Source of the DNA: Cololabis saira
Lineage: Eukaryota; Chordata; Actinopteri; Beloniformes; Belonidae
Assembly: GCF_033807715.1 (NCBI RefSeq)
Contig: NC_084591.1
Span: 48,175,134-48,239,133, forward strand
Direction: 5' to 3'
DNA length: 64,000 nt
Shown here: positions 22,920 to 36,275 of the stretch, piece after piece
How positions within the stretch are numbered: position 1 is the stretch's first letter
Layout of the letters: each line of letters starts with the position of its first letter
Notes under the pieces: generated by a model
What the model was told of the DNA's origin: nothing
Database searches by the model: none
Seen by the model: only the letters and a program-made list of their open reading frames with translations
Made by a program: the position numbers and the translations under genes

Positions 22920-23929
22920 TTAGGTGTATCTAGTTCACTGCAGACAGCTGCAAGGGCTCCTTCACCTTGTTCTTTTGTTATTCGCACTATTCTTTCTACT
23001 GCTGAGAACAGTGAATTCCACCTTGTAGCAACAGGCCTTACAAGTTGGAGTTTGCAATGGTCTTCAAATACTTCACATGCAATGGTTGATCTTCAACTTT
23101 TGTTCCACAGGCTGGAGCATTTGGCAAATGTGGACCTTGACACACGCTTGTACAATGGGTTGACCTCTGCTTTTGAAGCATCAACTGCGGACACTAAATT
23201 GAGGAGGTGGCAGGCGCAGCGATGGTGCTTGGGCAGCTGGTATTCCAAGTAATCATCTTCGTCCAACAGGTCTCCGGTATCAACAAATTCAACACCCTCA
23301 ATGCTTTCCTCTTCTTCATCGTCATCATTTTGGCCACCGTCATGCTCTCCTCCATCACCCTCTCCTACCGGTTCAGGATTATTGTTCTCTTCAGTCTGCC
23401 CATAAACTCTGAAGGCTTTCAGGAAGTTTGATCCGTTGTCAGTGGTAGTGCGAACGATCTTCTCTCTGATATTCTGTGTGAATATCATTTAGGGCACCAG
23501 CCAGAGCAGAAAATGTATGTGACCCTTTAAGGTGTTTGCATGCCAGGGCAGCACAGGACCTCTGCATGGTCTGGGGGTTAAACCAGTGTGCAGTGACACC
23601 AATGAAACCGCGACGGTGTGCCGTCCAGCAGTCAGTTGTTGTTGCGATGAACTCAATTTCACTAAGGGCAGCTTTCAGGTTTGTTTTCATTTTAGCAGAG
23701 GCGTTTGTGATTTTGTTTACAACAGTATTGTGTGTCATGACATTCGTATTTGGCTGAAGATGTTGCACAAGATCAATGAAGCCCTGTTGCTGAACGATGT
23801 GTGATGGGCAAGCCTTGGACAACAAATTTGAGGACTGCTTTATCCACACTTGTTTGCGACACTCTTTGAGTCTCCCACAGCTTGGTTTGTTGAGAGGGTG
23901 GGGCCAAAGAACCTTCAGTTGATTCTTCT
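22920..23929 (-). pseudogene. hAT transposase central exon (copy A)
   Basis: Acceptor CTCCACAG and donor GTAAGTG bound the exon. It encodes the catalytic core: TTDCWTAHRRGFIGVTAHWF, a TTDNGSNF motif (second catalytic Asp region), a long acidic insert (DDDEEEESIEG) and the HHRCACHLLNLV block, as in RNase H-fold hAT transposases. It has small deletions that shift frame after FVVQGL and after HTEY, and an in-frame TGA after SSLWNKS that copy B shares. Beyond the TGA, RSTIACEVIEDH and RPVATRWNSLFSA continue in frame. Confidence 0.82.
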
Positions 23930-24468
23930 CTGTGGAGAAAATAAATGCACAGGCACAGATTGAGATTCATAATATTTCTCTCAAACCACAAGCTCAGACA
24001 TCTGGGACTTCTACTGTATTAAATGCCCTGTGTGAAGTTCATGAATGAAGGTCAGACTACAAATTAGGGTCTACTGTTTCACTGGTCTATGAAATTATGT
24101 TGAGCAGACCAGAATATTGCCACTTAAAGCTGTTTTAGGAATTAGGACTACAAACAGCTGGCATATCTGAAAAGTGGCATTATTGATGAGATAGTCCGAC
24201 ATTAATTCATTTTAAACTGAGAGGCTGATAGGTGCTAGTTGGGCCTAATACCTCTTTACAAGGAAGACCCATATAACGCTAGTCTGCCCCATCTTTCATA
24301 CCCTCTAGTATAGCTCTGCTAAATAAATTATAGATAAAATATTAATGTAATAATTTTCCACTAGGTTTGGTGTGAAGCACTTTGGGAACAAGGATTCTAC
24401 TATGTCATGTCATAATTGTTTTCAATGTATTGTACTGTATTGCACTATATTGTTTTATGTCGGTTCTA

Positions 24469-24835
24469 GAGTCATGGAAAAAATTATTAGACCACCCTTT
24501 TTTCTTCAGTTTCTTGTTCATTTTAATGCCTGGTACCACTAAAGTGTATCATGTGACTAAAACAGACAGAAAAGAAAACATTGAATGCAGAAAAGCACAG
24601 TATTTGGCAGTACAGTGCTATAGCTATTGATGTAAAAACTTAAGTGATTTAGGTTATTATCAAGAAAACCATGGGAAATGGCTAGATATCAGCTCTTAAA
24701 TAAAACTCTTATGAGCTATTTTTGTGATTATCATTGTTTGTCCAAACAAATGTACCTTTAGTTGTACCAGGCATTAAAATGAACAAGAATAGAAGAAGTG
24801 GTCTAAGGGTGGTCTAATCATTTTTTCCATGACTG
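24469..24835. mobile_element. Tc1/mariner-type MITE in the hAT intron (copy A)
   Basis: Inverted termini GAGTCATGGAAAAAATTATT and its counterpart ending TTTTTTCCATGACTG, flanked by TA (24467-24468 and 24836-24837). Copy B has it at the same site (45520-47723), so it inserted before the two copies diverged. Confidence 0.8.
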
Positions 24836-25295
24836 TATGTATTCTGACTGCCACAGATGCAAAAAGAATTTCCGAAAGGACAATAAATTGAAACTAACTA
24901 AACTAATTAACACAGGCGCGTGCACTCATACGCAGAGAGGACCATGCCTATCCTTAACGTTACATGCTTTATCAACCAGCTGCAGATTATAGCTTTGCAT
25001 AATTAACTTAAAAATATTGCATATAGCAATAATATAAGCTCAGATAACACTTGGCTAAAAAGTCGAATTTCAAATCTCACCATGCCCACCAAACGAACTT
25101 GGAAACTTGATGGCATGTCTTAGCATGTAGCTAGTTAACGTCAGCTAGTTAATTAGATAATTAGGTAATTTAACATTACCTCCCCATAGCAAACACTGCA
25201 AATTTACCATGAGTAGGCCTACGTCACTAGGTTAACGTTACTACAGTATTTTGCCCATAACCCACTGATAATAAGACATTTTAGTTTCATCTTAC

Positions 25296-25547
25296 CTCAA
25301 TATGCTTTTTCAAATTAGACGGCAAGTTTTTGAAAGCCATTAGCTCGTGGTACTTCGGTGCGCAGAGCTTGCAGCGCATTCTAAATGAGTTGTTTTTGCA
25401 TCCAACCATTTGGAACAATTCCTCCAGGTACGGCCAGGGATGTACAACAGTTGGTTGGTCTTCCTGGGCCTGGCTACCAATCTCCTCGCTGGTGCTTGGT
25501 TGCGACATTTCTCCCGACGAGTTCTCTTGCGTCTCTGCCACGGACAT
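25296..25547 (-). pseudogene. hAT transposase first exon, BED zinc finger (copy A)
   Basis: The ATG at 25547-25545 gives MSVAETQENSSGEMSQPSTS, an acidic leader, then ELFQMVGCKNNSFRMRCKLC, a CxxC pair that begins a BED-type zinc finger, and NLKKHIE before the donor GTAAGATG. The finger's last residues should be encoded at the start of the next exon. Copy B keeps them but copy A has lost about 60 bp there. Confidence 0.8.
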
Positions 25548-25903
25548 CTTCAGACTAACGTGACCAGCGCTGCTGGAGCGCGACGTGATTTGTGTCATGT
25601 GCACGTGCAATGGGTCGCGTATAAACCAATAGGGTGTCGGAATGGTATTATGTTTATACTTCTCATCCAATCACAACCGAATTCACTCAACCCGGATGGC
25701 ACAATTTAACTGGATAGCTTTTTTTTAAAGGCCGAAATGAAATAAAATGTAAGGAGTAAAAAGTACAGATAATTGCGTGAAAATGTAAGGAGTAAAAGTA
25801 AAAAGTCGTCTGAAAAATAATTACTCCAGTGAAGTATAGATAACCAAAATTTCTACTTAAGTAAGGTAACGAAGTATTTGTACTTCGTTACTTGACACCT
25901 CTG

Positions 25904-26565
25904 AATATGGACCAATCAGATGAAGGCGGCGTCTAGCGTTGCCACAGTAACGCTTTTGAAAGAGAAAAGTAATGCGCGTAGTCGCAGGATGGAGACGCAC
26001 ATTTTGATGTATAACACACCTGGGTGCACGTTACGGTTCGGGCCGTATTAACTGCCGAAGGAATGGCATAAATTGCGCCAAAATGACGAAATTAATTCAA
26101 AAGAGACTCTTCTTTAAGTTGCGACATGATACAGGTGTGTAGCCATTTTCGTTCATGTACGTCAAACCGTATTGTGGGGCTTTGAGTGTGTATGAATGTT
26201 GGTGGTGGTCGGAGGGGCCGTTTGGCGCGATATGGCAGCCACGCTTCCGTCAGTCTGCCCCAGGGCAGCTGTGGCTACAATATGTAGCTTACCACCACCA
26301 GAGAGAATGTGTATGGATGAATAATGATTTCTGTAAAGCGCTCTGGGTGCCTAGAAGGGTGTTATATAAATCCAAGTCATTATTATTGAGGCACAAAGTT
26401 TTCTAGGGGGCGCTGTTGAGCCATTAGGCCACGCCCATTAATGCAAACTGCATGAAATATCACATTTATCACCAGGCCTGGCTTGCGTGCAAAATTTGGT
26501 GACTTTTGGGGCACGTTTAGGGGGAAAAAAGGCCCTCCTTTCATCAGAAGAAAAATAACGAGAAT
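25904..26565 (-). repeat. AGGGCCC-type repeat, half cut by hAT copy A
   Basis: Reverse-strand half of the AGGGCCC-headed repeat. Read on the minus strand it ends CTGATTGGTCCATATT, exactly where hAT copy A begins. The missing continuation (TCCATATTTGATAG...) is found at 56347-56735, beyond hAT copy B. A SINE-like insert lies within it. Confidence 0.8.
26187..26385 (+). mobile_element. SINE-like insertion with L2-type tail
   Basis: A 199-bp insert flanked by TTGAG (26182-26186 and 26386-26390) that interrupts the GGCTTTGAGGCAC stretch of the host repeat. It contains GTTGGTGGTGGTCGGAGGGG and ends GTAAAGCGCTCTGGGTGCC then ATTATTATT, a tail like that of fish L2 LINEs and their partner SINEs. No clear tRNA head. 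Confidence 0.65.
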
Positions 26566-26600
26566 GTCTATTGGTCTATGGGTATGTCAATCAAGCTTAA

Positions 26601-26962
26601 CTAACATATTTCATTATATTTACTTAACATATAAGCTTTAATTGTTCTTTTGAATGTAATGTTTGATTTGGATTCTTTGTTTTCTTGATTCAGATTGTTC
26701 CATAAACTGATTCCTTTCACAGAAACACAACGTTCCATCAATTTAGTCCTGAATCTTGGTTTTTTAAAAATCTCTGTTCCTTTTAAGTTATACTTGCTTT
26801 CTCTTTTTTTCAAATCTTTTCTGAATGTTGATTGGTAAAGTTTTTTTATGAGCTTTAAACATAATTTGCAGAATACTATAGTCTACTAATTCATGAAATT
26901 TCAACAATTTTAACTGAAGGAATAATGGATTTGTTGGATTTCTATATCGTTTTCTACTAATT
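26601..26962 (-). pseudogene. LINE reverse-transcriptase C-terminal fragment
   Basis: The minus-strand frame (26813-26601) reads FKKPRFRTKLMERCVSVKGI followed by SLWNNLNQENKES and FKRTIKAYMLSKY. This is a recognisable end of fish non-LTR polymerases (…CVS..G..LWN.L…FK). Only about 70 codons remain. Confidence 0.6.
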
Positions 26963-28799
26963 AGGGCCCGAGCACCTTCAGTGCGAAGGCCCTATTGTAT
27001 CTGTAGGAATTTTTCTTTTTTCTTTCTTTCTTTCTTCTGACGAAAGGAGGGCCTTTTTGCCTCCCTAAACGTTCCCAAAAAGTCAGCAAATTTTGCATAC
27101 AAGTCAGGCCTGGCGAAAAATTTGATATTTAATGGTTTACATTAATGGGCGTGGCAAAATGGCTCAACAGCGCCCCCCGGAAAACTTTGTGCCTCAAGCC
27201 CCACAATACGGTTTGACGTATATGCACGAAAATCGCTACACACCTGTATCAGTACACAACTTAAAGAAAAGTCTCTTGGCGACATGGCCGAAACCGAACA
27301 GGATGTCGGCCATTTGGAATTAATCGTGTCACTTTGGCGCAATTTATGCCATTCCTTTGGCAGTTAATACGGCCCGAACCGTAACGTGCCCCCAAGTGTG
27401 TTATACATCAAAATGTGCGTCTCCATCCTGCGACAACACGCATTACTTTTCTCTTTCAAAAGCGTTACCGTGGCGACGCTTGACGCCAAAAAGCGCGCCC
27501 ACCCTTCATCTGGTTGGTTCAGACAGAAAAAACTTTGCGCCTCAAGCCCCATAATACGGTTTGACGTACATGAACGAAAATCGGTACACACATGTATCAT
27601 GTCGCAACTTAAAGAAAATTCTCTTGGCGCCATGGCCGAAACCGAACAGGAAGTCGGCCATTTTGAACATTCTGAATTAATCGCATCATTTTGGAGCAAT
27701 ATGAGCCATTCCTTCGAGAATTAATACGGCCCGAACCGTAACGTGCACCCAGGTGTGTTATACATCAAAATGTGCGTCTCTATCATGCGACTACGTGCAT
27801 TACTTTTCTCTTTCAAAAGTGTTACCGTGGCGACGCTAGATGCCAAAAAGCGCGCCCCCCTTCATCTGATTGGTCCATATTTGATAGTTCCCCAAAAGTC
27901 ACCAAATTTTGCATGCAAGGCAGGCCTGGCGATAAATTTGATATTTCATGGTTTGCATTAATGGGCGTGGCCTAACGGCTCAACAGCGCCCCCCGGAAAA
28001 CTTTGTGCCTCAAGCCCCACAATACGGTTTGACGTACATGCACGAAAATCGGTACACACCTGTATCATGTTGCAACTTAAAGAAAAGTCTCTTGGCGCCA
28101 TGACCGAAACCGAACAGGAAGTCAGCCATTTTGAATTAATTGTGTAATTTTGGCGCAATTTATGCCATTCCTTCGGCAATTAATACGGCCCGAACCGTAA
28201 CGTGCACCCAGGTGTGTTATACCTCAAAATGTGCGTCTAGGCGCATTACTTTTCTCTTTCAAAAGTGTTACCGTGGCGACGCTAGATGCCAAAAAGCGCG
28301 CCTCCCCTTCATCTGATTGGTCCATATTTGATAGTTCTCCAAAAGTCACCAAATTTTGCATGCAAGCCAGGCCTGGCGATACATTTGATATTTCATGGTT
28401 TGCATTAATGGGCGTGGCCTAACGGCTCAACAGCGCCCCCTAGAATACTTTTCTCTGCCATAACTTTTGAATGGTTTGACATAAAGCGTCGTGAGTGGTG
28501 TCATGAGACTCGGTATGGAGTCCTTGAGCTTCATTGGCCTGAATTAGCCCCGCCCCTTCTTCTGATTGGTTGTCCCTTTTTTCTGCTATAACTTTTGAAT
28601 GGTTTGACATAGAGAGTCGTGGGTGGTGTCATCAGATTCTGTATGGAGTCCTTGACCTTCATTGGCCTTAATTAGCCCCGCCCCTTCTTCTGATTGGTTG
28701 TCCCTTTTTTCTGCTATAACTTTTGAATGGTTTGACATAGGAAGTCGTGGGTGGTGTCATTTCTGATATGCTTATAGGAGGCGGTGGCCGTGAGTGCGA
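26963..28799 (+). repeat. AGGGCCC-headed dispersed repeat, tandem copy 1
   Basis: Begins AGGGCCCGAGCACC followed by the near-inverse GCGAAGGCCCT, a hairpin head. It continues with imperfect internal units of roughly 500 bp (GGCCCGAACCGTAACGTGC, TTGACGTACATGCACGAAAA, AATGGGCGTGGC motifs), then short modules ending in GAATGGTTTGACATA. Minus-strand open frames of about 110 codons occur but vary in length between units. No transposase is seen; the family may be a nonautonomous DNA element. Confidence 0.7.
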
Positions 28800-30470
<1,671 letters not shown>

Positions 30471-31436
30471 ATGTTTATTATTATTTTTCAATTTGATGTT
30501 GTTGAATTTGAGGACAAAGCCAGCTTCTCTTTAGCAGCCCCAGCAATAAAAAGAAAAAAAGACGCATCATTTTCACATTGAACTAATAAATCCAAAGCCG
30601 GAAAAGCTGCAGTGAGGCTGTGAGGAGGATCCTCATCACAAACATGAAGAATCAGATGACTCACAAAAAGAAACAGCTTCAGCTTTCGCTTTAGACAGCT
30701 TGAGAGAGAGCCGTTAAATAATTTAGTATAACCCTGGAAGGATGTTATAAAACTTGAGGAAAACGTTCCTCATCACTGCGCTGTAGCTTACAGACCAGTG
30801 ACTCGTCACCATGGATAAAACAACAACAGAAATAGAATTTAAAGGAGCACAAAATGTGGTTAAAGTCTCACGTTTTGACCTGAATATGACACTCATGAAA
30901 TGGCCCTTTTTCTTGAAAACAGGACAGAAGATAATCCTGATATTCAGAAAACATTTTCTGGGAGTAAAGATGACTAAAGGCATTAGACCCAGATAAGTGG
31001 AATCCCAGTTAAGATGAGCAGCGATGGAAAGAAGAGGCCCAGTCAAATGAGAAAAACAACAAACTGAATATTGTATGACACTGAGCTTCTAAGAGGCTTC
31101 AGTACAAAAGTGCACTTACATAAGATCCACCTTTTTTTTAATGACAACATCGCGTTACTGTAAAACGGATGAACATTATAATGTGCAGAGATTTTAGTGA
31201 AGTGTTCGGAAGAGATACATTAGACAAACAAAATGGTGGAAATCAATACAGAAATCATTACAAATGATTTAAACTCCACGTCCGATTGAAAATGTAAGAA
31301 AACAAAACAATTGTAAAAATTGATTTTTATTGATTTTTCCTTAAACCTGTGTTTAATTTCTTTTAAAAATGTTTGATGAGATGAAAAAGACCAACATGGG
31401 AGTGGCAAGATAGAGGACGTGAAAAGGTTTTGTGAT
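30471..31436. other. Unassigned sequence
   Basis: About 1 kb of AT-rich sequence with a few short open frames that have no recognisable motifs. Nothing else seen. Confidence 0.35.
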
Positions 31437-31440
31437 TTAA

Positions 31441-32144
31441 CCCTTGTACTGTCTTTGGGTCCTTCCTTCTTTTTTCCCTTCCTTCCTTTTTTCCTCTTTC
31501 TCTCTTCTTCCTTCTTCCCTTCCTCTTTTCTTCCTTCCTTCCTTCCTTCCTTCCTTCCTTCCTTCCTTCCTTCCTTCCTTCCTTCCTTCCTTCCTTCCTT
31601 CCTTCCTTCCTTCCTTCCTTCCTTCCTTCCTTCCTTCCTTCCTTCCTTCTTTTCTTCCTTCTTTTTTCCCTTAAATCCTTCTTTCCTCCTGCTCTCTTCT
31701 TCCTTCTTCCCTTCCTCTTTTCTCCCTTCCTTCCTTCCTTCCTTCCTTCCTTCCTTCCTTCCTTCCTTCCTTCCTTCCTTCCTTCCTTCCTTCCTTCCTT
31801 CCTTCCTTCCTTCCTTCCTTCCTTCCTTCCTTCCTTCCTTCCTTCTTTTCTTCCTTCTTTTTTCCCTTCAATCCTTCTTTCCTCCTGCTCTCTTCTTCCT
31901 TCTTCCCTTCCTCTGTTCTCCCTTCCTTCCTTCCTTCCTTCCTTCCTTCCTTCCTTCCTTCCTTCCTTCCTTCCTTCCTTCCTTCCTTCCTTCCTTCCTT
32001 CCTTCCTTCCTTCCTTCCTTCCTTCCTTCCTTCCTTCCTTCCTCCCTTCCTTCCCTCCTTCTTTCCTTCTTTTCATTCTTCCTTCCCTCCTCCTTTCCTC
32101 CCTTCTTCTCTTCCTCCTTCCTCGACGCGAAGACAGCACAAGGG
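31441..32144 (+). mobile_element. TTAA-bounded TTCC carrier
   Basis: Starts CCCTTGTACTGTCTTTGGG after TTAA (31437-31440) and ends CGCGAAGACAGCACAAGGG before TTAA (32145-32148). The interior is three (TTCC)n blocks separated by two copies of TTTCCTCCTGCTCTC plus its following spacer. Best-preserved termini of the family in this window. Confidence 0.85.
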
Positions 32145-32148
32145 TTAA

Positions 32149-32785
32149 CAACACGGGACACAAATGTGCAGTGAAACACGTGCAGATGAAACAGAGCAGA
32201 AGTGATACGAGTGCACACGGACAGTAGTCCTTTTTACACATTACACCAGCCCCCCCCCCCCCCCCCCCCGATCATTCAAACAGAGGCTACACATCGCTCT
32301 GTGATTACCCAGCATGCACTGCAGGAGGGTGTGAGTGACGTGAGCGTTGCTGTGAAGAGCAGGTACTTCACTTCACCGCCATAATTACCTCTCAAGGACT
32401 GTGTTCTTGTACAATTGTGCACTAACAGTGTCAGATTTGTTTTTGGTTGGTGTTATATATATAATTATTATTATATACGCTGGCAAACAAGGGCCAAACG
32501 CACTGCAACGGCCTAATGCGTCTCAGTTAAAGAAAACAGCTTCAAGTACAGAAACGATTCAAATTCACAAACTCAAAACGAGGTACAAAAAGAGGAACGT
32601 GGTGCAAATGAAAAAACGTGCTGCAAAAAACAAAGACAAATGCAGCATCACCAAACGCGCTGCAAATAGAGAAACGATGCAAAACACAAAACGACATAAA
32701 ACAATAACCATTTTCAAAAGAAAAACGCTTCATAACCGGTCACTACAACCGGAAGTGCTCCAAACCTGCAGGGGGCGCTCTCGGC
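32149..32785. other. Poly-C tract and AAACG-rich sequence
   Basis: A C-homopolymer of about 18 lies near 32252. From 32490 to 32720 there is a degenerate run of AAACGCGCTGCAAA-like motifs, a known style of fish repeat, but I cannot bound it. Confidence 0.4.
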
Positions 32786-33015
32786 ATTATGCACTTCGAG
32801 AAAAAAGTCGAAATGTCAAGTAAAAAGTCGAAATGTCAAGATTAATGTTGAAGTACAATTTCAAGAAAAAAGCCAAAATATATTTCAACTTTATTCTCGA
32901 AATTTCGACTTTATTCACGAAATTTCGACTTTATTCTTGAAATTGTACTTCAACATTAATCTCGACATTTAGACTTTTTTCTCGACATTTAGACTTTTTT
33001 CTCGAAGTGCACAAT
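32786..33015. mobile_element. Fold-back element made of AGTCGAAATG units
   Basis: The left arm, starting TTATGCACTTCGAGAAAAAA, is inverted in the right arm ending TTTTTTCTCGAAGTGCA. Between them lie AGTCGAAATG and CGAAATTTCGACT units, so the whole 230 bp can fold on itself. The same units form a minisatellite inside the hAT MITE at 8678-9932. Confidence 0.7.
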
Positions 33016-33559
33016 AAAAAACAATCTTCCCCTCTCAAATATTTTTTCTCCTGCCTGGCCCTGATACTCTTCCGTATTGAAAAGTTACTGTTTCTAAAGA
33101 AAGAAAATGAAATGGAAGCTTGTGAAAACAGACACGATGTCTCCCTGATCACTGTTTCCATGCCAGAGCTAAAGTACATGAGAGACCAGGCTGCACAAAC
33201 AGCTCTGTTTTCTCAAAGCAAAGCTTTTGACATTTTCCCAAAATCCGTTTAAAGTTGCTGCACTCATTAAATCAGTCACAGGAGGAAAACAGGAGTGGAC
33301 GGGAACATAGACGATACGTGCGGCAATCTGATAACAAGCACAGGCTGCAGCTGCAGTGCAAACGCTTTTTTATGATACATGGACTCAGATGGACAAAAAG
33401 TGCTGTTGCAGCTGTAAAACTATACACATCCCTGTTATTTGTTTTCTATAAATAATGTGATTGTCAGTTTCCTCTGAGCAGCTAATTAGATGTTACATGG
33501 ACTCGCTGCTGCTTTGACAGGACCGCAGCCGTGGAGTTTAGTTCCTTACTCTCTAATCT
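33016..33559. other. Unassigned sequence
   Basis: Short open frames only; no gene or repeat recognised. Confidence 0.3.
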
Positions 33560-33900
33560 CTCTTGGTAATCTAATGTGTCCAGCATTCATAGGAATCTAG
33601 ACTGGTTATCTATAAGACAAAGATCTACTTATACTTTGTTAAATTTTCTGAGGAATAGACTGGTGACACGATCTCCGAAACAACTGTATGACAGATTATA
33701 CCTATCATTTTATCACCATGGTTACAGTACAAGAAAGACATCAGAAAGGAGGTTCATCCTACCGAGGGTGAGAACAGGTTTGATACAGAGCCATGGTTGG
33801 CTGGAACTCTATACCAGTTCATATTTCTCATGTAGGGAGCAAAGATTGGTTTAAGATTCATTTGAAACAATATCTTTTAAAATGTAATGAATTATGATTT
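33560..33900 (+). pseudogene. LINE reverse-transcriptase C-terminal fragment
   Basis: The frame reads LDWLSIRQRSTYTLLNFLRN and then YSTRKTSERRFILPRVRTGL. This resembles the end of fish non-LTR polymerases (L.WL...R....L....). It has no catalytic motifs and is 5'-truncated. Confidence 0.45.
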
Positions 33901-34371
33901 GACATTTGGAATGAAAAGAATGAAGTTTGAATAGAATTACAGGTAGTGTAAACCCTTTCACAATAAAGGTCATAAGGTCATTTCAGGCTTGTATTGTTTA
34001 TGAAGGTGTTTTATTTGATTTCATTTCTATGTATTTATGTGTGAGAATGATGGTGATTTAGTTTTATCCTCTATAGACATGCAGCAGTTCAATGGGATTT
34101 CTGATTGTATAAGACATCGTTCGGACCTTTAAACTGCATGTAAACACCTCAACCGATCTACTTCGGACCTATTTCGGACCAATATCGGACATTTAATGAT
34201 CGGATAGCAACACCTAGATAATTCGTTCAGAGTCGGAATGTTAACGCCATGTATACGGAGACATCGGATATTGCAGTCTGAGCAGCTGGAGAATTTTCTC
34301 TGGGGCTTCACCCGGAAGTGAAAGGAGACGGCGCGTGTTAAATAGTTGTTTAAACACCTTTAAAAAGATCG
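33901..34371. other. Unassigned sequence with CGGA-spaced motifs
   Basis: Near 34120-34270 there are repeated TTCGGACC/ATCGGA motifs, and 34690-34850 has related CGGAATTA motifs. Together they may be a degraded element interrupted by the repeat fragment at 34372-34675. Confidence 0.35.
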
Positions 34372-34675
34372 ACATGATACAGGTGTGTACCGATTTCCGT
34401 GCATGTACGTAAAACCGTATTGTGGCGCTTGAGGCACAAAGTTTTCTAGGGGGCGCTGTTGAGCCGTTAGGCCACGCCCATTAATGCAAACTATTACATA
34501 TCACATTTTTCACCAGGCCTGGCTTGCATGCAACATTTGGTGACTTTTTGGGCAGGTTTAGGGGGAAAAAAGGCCCTAATTTCGTCAGAACAATAAGAAG
34601 AAGAAGAAGAAGAAGAAGAAGAATTCCTACAGATACAATAGGGCCTTCGCACTGTAAGTGCTCGGGCCCTAATGA
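34372..34675 (-). repeat. AGGGCCC-headed repeat, reverse fragment
   Basis: Minus-strand head AGGGCCCGAGCACTTACAGT, an AAG-type triplet run (34590-34620) where others have TTCT, then TTTAGGGGGAAAAAAGGCCC on the plus strand and the GGGCGCTGTTGAGC motif. It lies inside the CGGA-motif region. Confidence 0.7.
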
Positions 34676-35418
34676 GTGTATACATGATCACGGAATTATT
34701 CTACTCGGATTTAAAATCGGAATAAACCAGCCACTTACTTCGGAATTAAGTTTAATTCGGAATGGACATTTTCATTGGGAATTAGGTGTTTACATGGTAA
34801 TTTTTACTCATTTTAAATCGGATTTAACTTTAATTTCTAACTTAATGAGGAATTAAACTTCCCATGTTAATGCACTGACTGACAGGCTTTTGGAGCCAGC
34901 CCCCAGTGGTTAGTTGAGGAAATGCAATTTTCTGCACTTCCAGTTTGGCATCAGATTAACAAAGCAGATGTACCAGCAGGTTCAACGAGTACAGGCCTCA
35001 TGTCGGGTGACAAAAGTATGAAATACTTGACCATGCGGTCGCCGTCTCTCTGACCGCTGTGGTCAAGACACCGCTGGTCGTTGATTGTCATACATTGTAA
35101 TATGTTTTCAGCCTGAACTCTGGAGTTTTGATCTTTTAACCTTTACCTTTCATAGTGGAAGTTCATAGAAACCTTCCCAGCTGGATGGAAAAGTTTCAGC
35201 TCACTTCACAAGGAGAGCTGTTTAAACCGTGGAAGCTTGTGGAAGAATGAGTTGAAAACAGATTGGAAACCTCCGTTCACCAGCAACAGGATTTTGTCCA
35301 TTGTTTTTCCGTTGAACTACAATATATTCCTGAGTAGCGAGTCGGTGGCATTTGACATCGGCCCGACCGCCTCCTGTCCGGGTCTTGTTGTCATCACTTG
35401 TCTTTTCTATCAAGTTTA
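34676..35418. other. Unassigned sequence
   Basis: Contains the CGGAATTA-type motifs to about 34860, then unrecognised sequence up to the next TTCC carrier. Confidence 0.3.
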
Positions 35419-35422
35419 TTAA

Positions 35423-36272
35423 CCCTTGTGCTGTCTTCAGGTCAAAATGACCTAATTCTTCCTTCCTTCCTTCCTTCCTTCCTTCCTTCCTTCCTTCCTT
35501 CCTTCCTTCCTTCCTTCCTTCCTTCCTTCCTTCCTTCCTTCCTTCCTTCCTTCCTTCCTTCCTTCCTTCCTTCCTTCCTTCCTTCCTCCTGATCTCTCCT
35601 TCCTTCTTCCCTTCCTCTTTTCTCCCTTCCTTCCTTCCTTCCTTCCTTCCTTCCTTCCTTCCTTCCTTCCTTCCTTCCTTCCTTCCTTCCTTCCTTCCTT
35701 CCTTCCTTCCTTCCTTCCTTCCTTCCTTCCTTCCTTCCTTCCTTCCTTCTTTCCTCCTGATCTCTCCTTCCTTCTTCCCTTCCTCTTTTCTCCCTTCCTT
35801 CCTTCCTTCCTTCCTTCCTTCCTTCCTTCTTTCCTTCCTTCCTTCTTTCCTTCCTTCCTTCCTTCCTTCCTTCCTTCCTTCCTTCCTTCCTTCCTTCCTT
35901 CCTTCCTTCCTTATTTTTTCCCTTCCTTCTTTCCTCCTGTTCTCTCCTTCCTTCTTCCCTTCCTCTTTTCTCACTTCCTTCCTTCCTTCCTTCCTTCCTT
36001 CCTTCCTTCCTTCCTTCCTTCCTTCCTTCCTTCCTTCCTTCCTTCCTTCCTTCCTTCCTTCCTTCCTACCTACCTTCCTTCTTTCCTTGTTTTCTCCCTT
36101 CCTTCCTTCCTTCCTTCCTTCCTTCCTTCCTTCCTTCCTTCCTTCCTTCCTTCCTTCCTTCCTTCCTTCCTTCCTTCCTTCCTTCCTTCCTTCTTTCCTT
36201 CTTTTCTTCCTTCCTTCCTTCTTTCCTCCCTTCTTCTCTTCCTCCTTCCTTGACCCAAAGACAGCACAAGGG
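35423..36272 (+). mobile_element. TTAA-bounded TTCC carrier, long form
   Basis: Starts CCCTTGTGCTGTCTTCAGG after TTAA (35419-35422) and ends CCCAAAGACAGCACAAGG. The right target copy reads TTAT, probably a point change. About 800 bp of (TTCC)n are split by three copies of the TTTCCTCCTGATCTC-type spacer. Confidence 0.82.
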
Positions 36273-36275
36273 TTA

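Larger units (their letters stand above)
20572..25903 (-). mobile_element. hAT transposon copy A, degraded transposase gene
   Basis: Begins CAGAGGTGTCAAAAGT and ends ACTTGACACCTCTG. On the minus strand it carries a four-exon hAT transposase: an N-terminal BED-type zinc-finger exon, a long central exon and two C-terminal exons including the hATC dimerisation domain. The two flanking octamers differ (GCTGTCAT at 20564-20571, AATATGGA at 25904-25911), but each is paired with a flank of copy B (44181-56346). Frameshifts and two nonsense codons make it inactive. A SINE, a GT repeat and a mariner-type MITE are nested in it. Confidence 0.9.

Noticed and set aside
20572..25903. hAT copy A treated as a host (domesticated) ZBED-type gene
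   Set aside because: It keeps terminal inverted repeats, has frameshifts and two nonsense codons, and occurs in three copies, so it is a dead transposon.
30811..30996. Lysine-rich 61-residue frame
   Set aside because: No domain or neighbouring exon support; treated as chance.
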